From Candidatus Omnitrophota bacterium (GTDB lineage Bacteria; Omnitrophota; Gorgyraeia; Pluralincolimonadales; Pluralincolimonadaceae), in assembly GCA_020061685.1 (NCBI GenBank), contig JAGUXU010000076.1:1-18476 (forward strand): DNA of 18,476 nucleotides, written 5' to 3'. The notes below the pieces were generated by a model. It was not told where the DNA came from. It did not search any database and saw only the letters and a list, made by a program, of their open reading frames with translations. Each line of letters begins with the position of its first letter. Position 1 is the first letter of the stretch. This document shows positions 1-7,110 of this stretch, piece by piece. The position numbers were made by a program, and so were the translations under genes.

Positions 1-13
1 GCGCAGGGACGTT

Positions 14-103
14 CTTAATCCGAGCGGGCCGGTGTCCCGACGAAGTCGGGACGAGCGAGGATTAAGGCCGAGTGAGATTTTCCCGCTGGGGAAAATCGAG
101 CGA
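14..103. repeat. Cluster of nested palindromes upstream of mreB
   Basis: Three inverted repeats are visible. CTTAATCC (14-21) is the reverse complement of GGATTAAG (59-66). Nested inside is GTCCCGA (34-40) with TCGGGAC (46-52) around a CGAAG loop. Just downstream is GATTTTCCC (76-84) with GGGAAAATC (89-97) around GCTG. The word GAGCGA follows both tight hairpins (53-58 and 98-103), and near-copies (CGAGCG, GAGTGA) precede them. No T-tract follows, so this is not a classical terminator. It has the look of a dispersed palindromic intergenic repeat, but copy number cannot be judged from one window. Confidence 0.6.
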
Positions 104-140
104 TCCCGAGCAAACCAAGCCGAAGCAACTTAAATAGCCA

Positions 141-169
141 TTGACAGTTAGGTGTAGTTTTGTTATTCT
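141..169 (+). promoter_or_regulatory. Sigma-70-type promoter for the mre operon
   Basis: A perfect -35 TTGACA (141-146) is followed by a 17-nt spacer and a -10 TATTCT (164-169, 4 of 6 consensus bases). Transcription would start near 176, about 15 nt before the mreB start codon, leaving just enough leader for the ribosome site. It is the only strong promoter seen before the mreB-to-radical-SAM gene run. Confidence 0.7.
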
Positions 170-181
170 ATTGACTTATCC

Positions 182-186
182 GGAGG
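182..186 (+). promoter_or_regulatory. Ribosome binding site fixing the mreB start
   Basis: GGAGG lies 4 nt before the ATG at 191. No comparable site precedes the next in-frame ATG (codon 19, position 245). This supports the longer MreB with its N-terminal extension. Confidence 0.7.
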
Positions 187-190
187 CAAT

Positions 191-1273
191 ATGAAAAACA
201 ACCTCTTTAGTATCCTCGGGAGGGCTTTTAATGCCATTTCCGGGATGTTCTCCAACGATATGGGCATAGATCTGGGCACGGCAAGCACCCTTGTATACGT
301 AAAGGGCCAAGGCATAGTGCTTTGCGAGCCGTCCGTGGTCGCCATAGAGAAGGGGACAAACCACGTCCTCGCCGTAGGCGAAGAGGCCAAGCGCATGTTA
401 GGCCGCACGCCCGGCTCTATCATCGCCATAAGGCCGATGAAGGACGGAGTAATAGCTGATTTTGAGATAACGGAGTCTATGCTCCGTTATTTTATTAATA
501 AGGTCCATAATAGAAGGGTTTTAGTCAGGCCGCGTATGGTCATCGCCATCCCATCGGGCATAACCGAGGTAGAGAAGAGGGCTGTCAAGGACTCAGCCGA
601 ACGCGCAGGCGCCCGCGAGGTATATCTCGTTGAAGAGCCGATAGCCGCGGCCATCGGAGTAGGGCTTCCGATACAGGAACCGGCAGGCAACATGATAATA
701 GACATCGGCGGCGGCACCACAGAGATGGCTGTCGTCTCATTGGCTGACGTGGTATTCTCCAAGTCCATCCGCATCGGCGGCGATGAGATGGACGAGGCGA
801 TAATCCAGCATTTAAAGAAGACGTATAATCTCCTCATAGGCGAGCGTATGGCAGAGGAGATAAAGATAAAGATCGGCTCCGCGTATCCGTTAGATGAAGA
901 GATGACGATGGAAGTGCGCGGACGCGACTTGGTCGCGGGCCTGCCGAAGACAGTCACGATATCCTCGGAAGAAGTAAGAGAATCGCTGGCCGAGCCTATC
1001 GCCGCGATAATGGAGGCGATAAGGATTACGCTTGAGCGCACGCCTCCCGAATTATCTGCCGACCTGATTGAGCGAGGCATGGTCTTAGCCGGAGGCGGCG
1101 GACTCTTACGGGGATTGGATAAGCTTATCTCGGAACAGACAGGGCTTCCTGTCCATATCGCGGATGACCCGATAACCGCGGTCGCCTTAGGGACAGGGAT
1201 CGTCTTGAGCGAAATAAAATATTTAAAGAAAGTAACGGTCACAACCGCCGCGAAACCTCCTGAAGCGTCATAA
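191..1273 (+). CDS. mreB: Rod shape-determining protein MreB (actin-like)
   Basis: MreB is the bacterial actin homologue. It polymerises on ATP into membrane-bound filaments under the inner membrane and steers side-wall peptidoglycan synthesis. The 360-residue product shows the actin-superfamily signatures: phosphate-1 motif MGIDLGTAST near residue 24, VEEPIAAAIGVGLP in the middle, phosphate-2 motif IDIGGGTTE, and the adenosine motif AGGGGLLRGLD near the C-terminus. The segment GMFSNDMGIDLGTA lines up with the start of E. coli MreB, but about 11 residues precede it (MKNNLFSILGR...). That extension is rich in large hydrophobics and could lengthen the membrane-binding amphipathic helix. The start is supported by GGAGG at 182-186. 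It is first in the mreBCD-mrdA-rodA operon and follows a good promoter. Identity is very secure. Confidence 0.97.
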   Translation: MKNNLFSILGRAFNAISGMFSNDMGIDLGTASTLVYVKGQGIVLCEPSVVAIEKGTNHVLAVGEEAKRMLGRTPGSIIAIRPMKDGVIADFEITESMLRYFINKVHNRRVLVRPRMVIAIPSGITEVEKRAVKDSAERAGAREVYLVEEPIAAAIGVGLPIQEPAGNMIIDIGGGTTEMAVVSLADVVFSKSIRIGGDEMDEAIIQHLKKTYNLLIGERMAEEIKIKIGSAYPLDEEMTMEVRGRDLVAGLPKTVTISSEEVRESLAEPIAAIMEAIRITLERTPPELSADLIERGMVLAGGGGLLRGLDKLISEQTGLPVHIADDPITAVALGTGIVLSEIKYLKKVTVTTAAKPPEAS

Positions 1274-1284
1274 GCGATAACGAT

Positions 1285-2064
1285 GTGAAAAAATTTCAGA
1301 ACAAACCACTACTCTTCGGTCTCGTAGTTTCTTTACTTATAATCTTTTTTGTCTTCCTGACGTCCCTTTCAAATAAGACGACCCTAGGCATAAATTCACT
1401 GCTTCAGGTCCCCGCAAAGGTAGCCACCTATATCGTCCAAACCGGATATGAGCTCCTTCACTTCAAGAGCATAGCCAACGAGAACCGCCGCCTGCTTAAT
1501 GAAACAGGCGCTCTGAGATCAAAGGTCGCCGCCCTGGATGAAGCGGCATCCGAGAACAAGAGGTTAAAGGAGCTGCTCGCGGTAAAGGATAAGTTACCCA
1601 CGCGCGCGGTGGCCTCGAGGGTGACGGCAAGGGATTTTTCAAACTGGTCCGAGAGCCTGATAATAGATAAGGGCTCTAAAGACGGTGTCCATGAGGATAT
1701 GGCGGTCCTCGCCAACGGCGCGGTCATAGGAAAAGTCACTGCCGCCGGCAGGTCAAGCGCGCGTATCTCATTGATAACCGACCCCGAGATAAGGGTCGCG
1801 GTCGTATCGCAGAGAGGACGCGTCGGAGGGCTTCTTTACGGGATAGGGCGCGGCCGCTCAATAATGAAATTCATCCCGAAGGAGGCGGACATAAAGCCCG
1901 GTGATCTTATAGTCACCTCCAGCGTAAGCGGTATCTATCCGAAAGGGTATTTGGTCGGCAAGGTATTAAGCGTCAAGTACGAACTGAACAGGTTATACCA
2001 GTTCGCGGTCATCGAGCCAGCGGTAAAGGCGATGGCGGTAGAGGAGGTAATAGCGGTAGAATGA
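1285..2064 (+). CDS. mreC: Rod shape-determining protein MreC
   Basis: MreC is a bitopic inner-membrane protein that links MreB to PBP2/RodA and activates them from the periplasmic side. The 259-residue product has a short basic N-terminus (KKFQNKP), one membrane span at about residues 11-30, a predicted coiled coil at about 55-100 (NENRRLLNETGALRSKVAAL...) and a C-terminal beta-rich domain with the family's VVSQRGRVGGLLYG and LIVTSSVSGIYPKGYLVGKV stretches. The start is GTG with no strong ribosome site, 11 nt after the mreB stop. The stop overlaps mreD by ATGA, indicating translational coupling. Length is within the usual MreC range. Assignment follows from sequence pattern and operon position. 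Confidence 0.94.
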   Translation: MKKFQNKPLLFGLVVSLLIIFFVFLTSLSNKTTLGINSLLQVPAKVATYIVQTGYELLHFKSIANENRRLLNETGALRSKVAALDEAASENKRLKELLAVKDKLPTRAVASRVTARDFSNWSESLIIDKGSKDGVHEDMAVLANGAVIGKVTAAGRSSARISLITDPEIRVAVVSQRGRVGGLLYGIGRGRSIMKFIPKEADIKPGDLIVTSSVSGIYPKGYLVGKVLSVKYELNRLYQFAVIEPAVKAMAVEEVIAVE

Positions 2065-2591
2065 GCCGGCCCTTCATCATTATAACGCTCGTGGTCCTCG
2101 CCATCCTTGAGGCCCCTTTTAACAGTTATCTCAAATTGCTCGGGGCGGCGCCGGAACTGGTCCTGCTCGGCGTATTATATTTTTCCCTTAATTCGCCCAA
2201 AGAGGCGGGGCTCGCCTGCGGTTTGATAGGCGGGGTATTGAAGATGGCGCTCTCCGGATTAAATCCCGTGATACTTATAATATACGCTTCAATAGGATTC
2301 CTGGCGGGACTGTATAAAGAGACGCTCTATAAACAATTATCTTCGGCGCGGATGATACTCGCGTTCGCGGCCGTAGTCTATTCGAATATGATCTACGGGT
2401 TTTTGATCTCGTCTTTGGGTTTTCCCTATTACAAGATGATATTCTTCATCTGTATCCCTTCGGCGATATATACCGCCGCCCTCGCGCCGCTTATCTTCAT
2501 CGCGCTGGACTCGATAACGCCGCCGCGGGAAGTGGAATACAGGGAGATAATATTCAAGAAGAGGGCCTACGAGGGGAGACGTCCGCAGTGA
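2061..2591 (+). CDS. mreD: Rod shape-determining protein MreD
   Basis: MreD is the polytopic inner-membrane partner of MreC in the elongasome. The 176-residue product is very hydrophobic, with about five or six predicted membrane spans, and has the usual family length. Sequence conservation in MreD is low, so position between mreC and mrdA is the strongest evidence. The ATG overlaps the mreC stop (ATGA) and its own stop overlaps the GTG start of mrdA (GTGA), so the three cistrons are probably translated in a coupled way. Confidence 0.92.
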   Translation: MSRPFIIITLVVLAILEAPFNSYLKLLGAAPELVLLGVLYFSLNSPKEAGLACGLIGGVLKMALSGLNPVILIIYASIGFLAGLYKETLYKQLSSARMILAFAAVVYSNMIYGFLISSLGFPYYKMIFFICIPSAIYTAALAPLIFIALDSITPPREVEYREIIFKKRAYEGRRPQ

Positions 2592-4318
2592 GAGCGAGGA
2601 TCTATTCCACCATTATCTCCGTCCTTTTCCTTTTGATATTAGGCGGCATATTTTATCTTCAGATACTCAGGTGGCCCTTATATCACGGCCTATCCGAGAG
2701 GAACCACATACGGCTTATCCCGTTCGAAGGGCTGCGCGGCACGATCTATGACAGGAACGGCCTTCCGATAGTGGATAACCGGCTCTCGTTCGACGTGGTC
2801 ATCATACCGCAGGAGGTAGAGAATACCGACAGGACATACGGCCGCCTCGCGAACATCCTTGGCACTTCGCAGGGCAGGATTGAGTCGATAGTAAAAAAGA
2901 ATTATTATGCGCCGTTCGCGCCGATCGTGATAGCGAGCGACGTGAATAAAGACACGGCATTTACGCTTGAGGAGATGAAACAGGAGCTCCCGGGTGTGCT
3001 GGTCCAGTCGCAGGCGCTGCGGTGGTATGTCTACGGGGAAAGGACCTCGCACGTCATAGGATACTTAAGCCTCATCAACAGGGAGGAACTGGAGCGGCTC
3101 AGGGATTACGGTTATTCTATGAGCGATCTTGTCGGCCGTTCGGGTGTCGAGCGCATATACGACGGATATCTCAGGGGCAAGGCCGGCGGTATGCAGGTGG
3201 AGGTGGACGCGACGGGCCGCCTCGTTAAAGTGCTGGGCAACAAGAACCCGACAAAAGGCCGCGATATCACCTTGACCCTGGACGCGAAGCTGCAGGCGTA
3301 TGTGGCCGATTGCCTTACGGGGCTCAAAGGCGCGGCCGTCGTCATGGACCCGGATAACGGCGATATCCTCGCCTTGGCGTCTTCCCCGATGTTCGACTCA
3401 AATATCTTCACAGACCCCAACAATAACGACATAGCGGCTGACCTTGTCAGGGCGGGTTCACGGCCGCTGCTCAACCGCGCCATAAACGGCCAGTATCCGC
3501 CGGGCTCGACATTCAAGCTGGTAGTCGCCACAGCCGCGCTTGAGACAAAGAAGATAACCCCGCACACGACTTTTGTCTGCGACGGGGTATTCGAACTCGG
3601 GAACGCCGAGTTCAATTGCTGGAAGGAAGGCGGCCACGGCCCTCAGGACCTTGAACAGGGCATAGTGCATTCCTGTAACGTCTATTTCTACAATACGGGG
3701 CGCAAAGCCGGGCCCGATATCATAGCCGATTACGCGCAGAGATTCGGCCTGGGAAAGCCCACGGGCATAGACCTGATCGGCGAGAGCAGCGGCCTTGTCC
3801 CGTCGCCCGCCTGGAAGAGAAGCAGAAGGAACGAAAAATGGTATGAGGGCGAGACCATCAATTACGCGATAGGGCAGGGCTACCTCTTGGTCACGCCCTT
3901 GCAGATGGCCGAGGTCGTCTCGGTATTCGCCAGCGGCGGCAGCGCGCCGAAGCCGCACCTCATAAAGAAAATAGGAAGTTCGGAAGTATCGGTCCCTAAA
4001 CCGAGGCAGGTGAACGTCTCAAAGAAGACGCTGGATATGATCAGGTCGGCGATGAGACAGGTCGTTGATTCCGCTGAAGGGACCGGCCAGAGGGCGAGGG
4101 TCGAAGGGGTAAGTGTCGCGGCCAAGACCGGGACGGCGCAGAACCCGCAGGGCGAGCCGCACGCGTGGTTCGTGGGTTATGCACCCGCCGATAAGCCGAA
4201 AGTCGTGATGGTCGTCCTGATAGAGCACGGCGGGCACGGCGGATATATCGCCGCGGATATATCGAAAAAAGTCATAGAATTCATAAGGGATAACACCGAA
4301 ATATTAAAGGCCAAATGA
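2588..4318 (+). CDS. mrdA: Penicillin-binding protein 2 (elongasome transpeptidase)
   Basis: This is a class B penicillin-binding protein, the D,D-transpeptidase that cross-links new side-wall peptidoglycan with RodA. The 576-residue product has an N-terminal signal anchor (about residues 6-27), a non-penicillin-binding dimerisation domain starting RGTIYDRNG, and a transpeptidase domain. All three catalytic motifs are present: STFK with nucleophile S307 and K310, S362-C363-N364, and K513-T514-G515 followed by TAQ. Conserved PBP2 phrases include YPPGSTFK, DLIGESSG and NYAIGQGYLLVTPLQMA. The start is GTG overlapping the mreD stop. rodA follows after one base, as expected for the PBP2-RodA pair. 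Length is typical. Confidence 0.96.
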   Translation: MRARIYSTIISVLFLLILGGIFYLQILRWPLYHGLSERNHIRLIPFEGLRGTIYDRNGLPIVDNRLSFDVVIIPQEVENTDRTYGRLANILGTSQGRIESIVKKNYYAPFAPIVIASDVNKDTAFTLEEMKQELPGVLVQSQALRWYVYGERTSHVIGYLSLINREELERLRDYGYSMSDLVGRSGVERIYDGYLRGKAGGMQVEVDATGRLVKVLGNKNPTKGRDITLTLDAKLQAYVADCLTGLKGAAVVMDPDNGDILALASSPMFDSNIFTDPNNNDIAADLVRAGSRPLLNRAINGQYPPGSTFKLVVATAALETKKITPHTTFVCDGVFELGNAEFNCWKEGGHGPQDLEQGIVHSCNVYFYNTGRKAGPDIIADYAQRFGLGKPTGIDLIGESSGLVPSPAWKRSRRNEKWYEGETINYAIGQGYLLVTPLQMAEVVSVFASGGSAPKPHLIKKIGSSEVSVPKPRQVNVSKKTLDMIRSAMRQVVDSAEGTGQRARVEGVSVAAKTGTAQNPQGEPHAWFVGYAPADKPKVVMVVLIEHGGHGGYIAADISKKVIEFIRDNTEILKAK

Positions 4319-4319
4319 T

Positions 4320-5420
4320 ATGAGACCGAATCTCAGGTTAAAAGGCGAATACGATTACGGGCTGATGCTGATCGCGGCCGCGATAATAACGATGGGCCTC
4401 TTCGTCATCTACAGCGCCGCGTATCAGAAATATATCCTCTCCGGGGCGAACCTTTCGCTGCGGCAGCTTAACTCGGCGATGATAGGCATCGCCGTCGCGG
4501 TCATATTGTTCAGGATCGGCTATCAGAGGATGATAGATTTCGGTTATCACCTCTTCGCGATCAATATAGTGCTTCTGGTCCTCGTCCTTGTGATAGGGGA
4601 CGTGCGTTACGGCGCGAGGAGATGGATAGAGATAGGTTCGTTCGCGTTCCAGCCGTCCGAATTCGCGAAGATAACCTTCGTCTTCGCCCTCGCGAAATAT
4701 TTAGGCGACAACAGAGACGAGATACAAAACCCCAGGGCGCTTATAATACCCCTGGCTATGGCGGTGGTCCCCATGTTATTGATATTCAAGGAACCGGACC
4801 TTGGGACGGCCCTGATATTCGTACCTATCTTGTTTACGATGCTGCTTATAGCCGGGGCGCGGCTCAAGCATATCCTTATTATCCTGGGAGCGGGGCTTGT
4901 CATGGCTCCTTTCGTATGGCTATTCCTGAAAGACTACCAGAGGGCGAGATTGCTTGTCTTCTTAAATCCCAACGCCGACCCCTTGGGCGCGGGTTATACT
5001 ATAATCCAGTCGAAGATCGCCATCGGCTCAGGCGGGCTCTTCGGAAAGGGCTGGCTTGCCGGCACCCAGAACCAGTTGAACTTCCTGCCCGAGCGGCACA
5101 CGGATTTCATATTCTCGGTCGTGGGCGAGGAATGGGGTTTTATCGGGGGCGCGATCCTCCTGTGGCTTTATTACAGGTTCATAGAGAAAGGGACGATAAT
5201 CGCGCAGACCACAAGCGATATATACGGAAAGACACTCGCTTACGGGATAGTGACCATCTTCGCGGTGCATATAATAGTCAACATCGGCATGGTCTGCGGG
5301 CTTATGCCGGTAGTGGGGCTTCCGCTTCCCTTTATGTCCTACGGCGGCTCTTTCCTTATAATGTCCCTGGCTTGCGTGGGGCTCCTTGAGAACATAAAAC
5401 ACAAACGGACGGTGTTTTGA
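4320..5420 (+). CDS. rodA: RodA, SEDS peptidoglycan glycosyltransferase
   Basis: RodA polymerises lipid II into glycan strands in the inner membrane as the partner of PBP2. The 366-residue product is a polytopic SEDS protein with about ten predicted spans. Family landmarks are ARRWIEIGSFAFQPSEFAK, a GAGYTIIQSKIAIGSGGL-type loop followed by FGKGWLAGTQNQLNFLPE, and HTDFIFSVVGEEWGFIGG. The Asp of HTDF, residue 262, aligns with the essential Asp described for RodA. The C-terminal GLPLPFMSYGGS is also typical. The ATG sits one base after the mrdA stop, and the stop codon overlaps the next ATG (TGATG). Confidence 0.96.
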   Translation: MRPNLRLKGEYDYGLMLIAAAIITMGLFVIYSAAYQKYILSGANLSLRQLNSAMIGIAVAVILFRIGYQRMIDFGYHLFAINIVLLVLVLVIGDVRYGARRWIEIGSFAFQPSEFAKITFVFALAKYLGDNRDEIQNPRALIIPLAMAVVPMLLIFKEPDLGTALIFVPILFTMLLIAGARLKHILIILGAGLVMAPFVWLFLKDYQRARLLVFLNPNADPLGAGYTIIQSKIAIGSGGLFGKGWLAGTQNQLNFLPERHTDFIFSVVGEEWGFIGGAILLWLYYRFIEKGTIIAQTTSDIYGKTLAYGIVTIFAVHIIVNIGMVCGLMPVVGLPLPFMSYGGSFLIMSLACVGLLENIKHKRTVF

Positions 5421-7060
5421 TGCTGACCGAAGAGGTCTTATTAAAAGTCAGCAAGCCCGCCAGATATACCGGCGGCGAGTGGAACAGCGTCGTCAAAGAC
5501 CGCAAGGATATAAGATGTAAAGTCGCCCTTGCTTTTCCCGATGTCTACGAAGTGGGGATGAGCCATCTCGGCCTAAAGATACTTTATTCGCTCCTCAATG
5601 ACAGGCCGGACATCGCCTGCGAACGCGTCTTCGCGCCGTGGTTCGATATGGAAGAGGCGATGAGAAGGGAAGGCATCTCTCTTTTTGGCCTCGAGACGAA
5701 GAGTCCCCTTGGTGAATTTGATATAATAGGTTTTTCCCTCCAGTATGAACTAAGCTACACGAATGTCCTGAACATGCTCGACCTTGCGGGCATACCCGTT
5801 TTTTCCGCCGAGCGCGGCGATCCCTATCCCTTGATAATAGGCGGCGGCCCGTGCGCTTTTAATCCGGAGCCGATGGCGGATTTCTTTGATTGTTTCCTGA
5901 TAGGCGACGGCGAGGAAGCGGCATTGGAGATAGCCGATGTCTTCATCGAAAGCAGAAACAAGGGCGAGAAGAAAGAAGAATTATTAAAACGGCTCGCCGG
6001 TATAGAAGGTATCTATGTCCCGTCCCTTCCCGGGAAAGTCAAAAAACGCTCGGTCCTTGACCTGGACAAGGCATATTATCCCGAGAGGCCGGTAGTGCCG
6101 TATATCGAGATAGTCCACGACAGGATACAGCTTGAGATAATGCGCGGCTGCCGCAGGCGGTGTAACTTCTGTCAGGCAGGGGTCATCTACCGCCCGAACA
6201 GGCAGCGTTCCGCGGAGAAGATCCTGTCGCTGGCCAAGAAGGTCTATGAGAATACCGGATACGACGAGATATCGCTTGTGTCGCTGTCTTCCGGCGACCA
6301 TTCGCAGATAATGGATATCACCGCTTCCCTCAAGAGATCATTTCAGGATAAAGGGGTCGGCATCTCGCTGCCGTCGCTGCGCGCCGAGGACCTGGTCAGC
6401 AGGTTCCCGCTTGAACTGGCCTCGGGCAAGCATACGGGCCTGACCTTCGCCCCGGAGGTCGGAAGCGAGAAGATGAGGAAGGTCATAAATAAAGATATAT
6501 CCCCCGAGACGCTCAAGGAGTGCGCCTATCAGGCGTTCAAGAACGGCTGGCGCAGGATAAAATTATATTTTATGATAGGGTTGCCGGAAGAGGATTACAG
6601 CGACCTGGACGCCATCGTCGGACTGGCGAAAGAGATATCGGAAGTCAAAAAGAAAGTCGACGGCAGGCCCGCGGAGATAAACGCCTCGGTCTCCGTCTTC
6701 ATCCCGAAGCCGCACACAAGATTTGAGCGCGCCGCCATGGTCCCGATGGACGAGATCGGCAGGAGGCAGGCATATATAAGGGAGAAGGCACGGCGGACGA
6801 GGGTCAAATTCAGTTTTCACGACGTAAGGCAGAGCTATCTGGAGGCGGCCCTGGCAAGGGGAGACAGGAGCTTGGGCAAGGTCGTTTATAACGCGTGGAA
6901 GCGGGGATGCAAATTTGACGGCTGGAGCGAATATTTCGATTTTGAAAAATGGAAAGCGGCCTTTAATGATGCCGGTATCGACGCCGATCATTACGCTTTA
7001 AGGCAGCGGCAGGAGGATGAGGCCCTGCCGTGGGGTTTTATAAATCTGTTTGACACGTGA
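5420..7060 (+). CDS. B12-binding-type radical SAM protein (TIGR03960-like)
   Basis: The 546-residue product has an N-terminal cobalamin-binding-like Rossmann region (about residues 30-190: VALAFPDVYEVGMSHLGLKILY, IIGGGPCAFNPEP, DGEEA). A radical SAM core follows, whose CX3CX2C cluster motif is C244-C248-C251 in RGCRRRCNFCQAG. The C-terminal part ends in LPWGFINLFDT. This pattern matches the TIGR03960 family, whose substrate is unknown. In clostridia the family often sits after rodA and is followed by a DUF2344 partner, RNase G and ribosomal protein L21 genes; none of those follows here. I chose the ATG at 5420, overlapping the rodA stop, over the TTG one codon upstream. Family call is fairly sure; the reaction is unknown. 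Confidence 0.85.
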   Translation: MLTEEVLLKVSKPARYTGGEWNSVVKDRKDIRCKVALAFPDVYEVGMSHLGLKILYSLLNDRPDIACERVFAPWFDMEEAMRREGISLFGLETKSPLGEFDIIGFSLQYELSYTNVLNMLDLAGIPVFSAERGDPYPLIIGGGPCAFNPEPMADFFDCFLIGDGEEAALEIADVFIESRNKGEKKEELLKRLAGIEGIYVPSLPGKVKKRSVLDLDKAYYPERPVVPYIEIVHDRIQLEIMRGCRRRCNFCQAGVIYRPNRQRSAEKILSLAKKVYENTGYDEISLVSLSSGDHSQIMDITASLKRSFQDKGVGISLPSLRAEDLVSRFPLELASGKHTGLTFAPEVGSEKMRKVINKDISPETLKECAYQAFKNGWRRIKLYFMIGLPEEDYSDLDAIVGLAKEISEVKKKVDGRPAEINASVSVFIPKPHTRFERAAMVPMDEIGRRQAYIREKARRTRVKFSFHDVRQSYLEAALARGDRSLGKVVYNAWKRGCKFDGWSEYFDFEKWKAAFNDAGIDADHYALRQRQEDEALPWGFINLFDT

Positions 7061-7079
7061 TTTACTTATAGTGTATACT
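7050..7079 (+). promoter_or_regulatory. Sigma-70-type promoter for the pilus motor operon
   Basis: A perfect -35 TTGACA (7050-7055) lies inside the last codons of the radical SAM gene. It is followed by an 18-nt spacer and -10 TATACT (7074-7079, 5 of 6 consensus). The predicted start near 7086 leaves about 25 nt before the ATG at 7111. The core closely resembles the pilin promoter at 14730-14757; both share TATACTTTTT. Confidence 0.75.
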
Positions 7080-7092
7080 TTTTGTAATACAC
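7071..7092. promoter_or_regulatory. Inverted repeat over the -10 and start site (possible operator)
   Basis: GTGTAT (7071-7076) and ATACAC (7087-7092) form a perfect 6-bp dyad. The pairing nearly extends inwards (AC with GT, one unpaired A). It overlaps the -10 element and the expected transcription start, a common place for a repressor site. It could equally form a small hairpin or be chance. No regulator gene is visible nearby. Confidence 0.35.
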
Positions 7093-7110
7093 AGAAGGGA
7101 GATGATAAAG

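Noticed and set aside
487..1242. Long minus-strand frame opposite mreB (251 codons).
   Set aside because: Ser/Ile/Pro-rich composition typical of an antisense shadow of a conserved gene, with no ribosome site or recognisable domain. The plus strand is unambiguous MreB.
4622..5389. 255-codon plus-strand frame within rodA.
   Set aside because: It is Arg/Gly/Pro-rich, wholly inside rodA in another frame, and has no recognisable domain. RodA motifs are intact.
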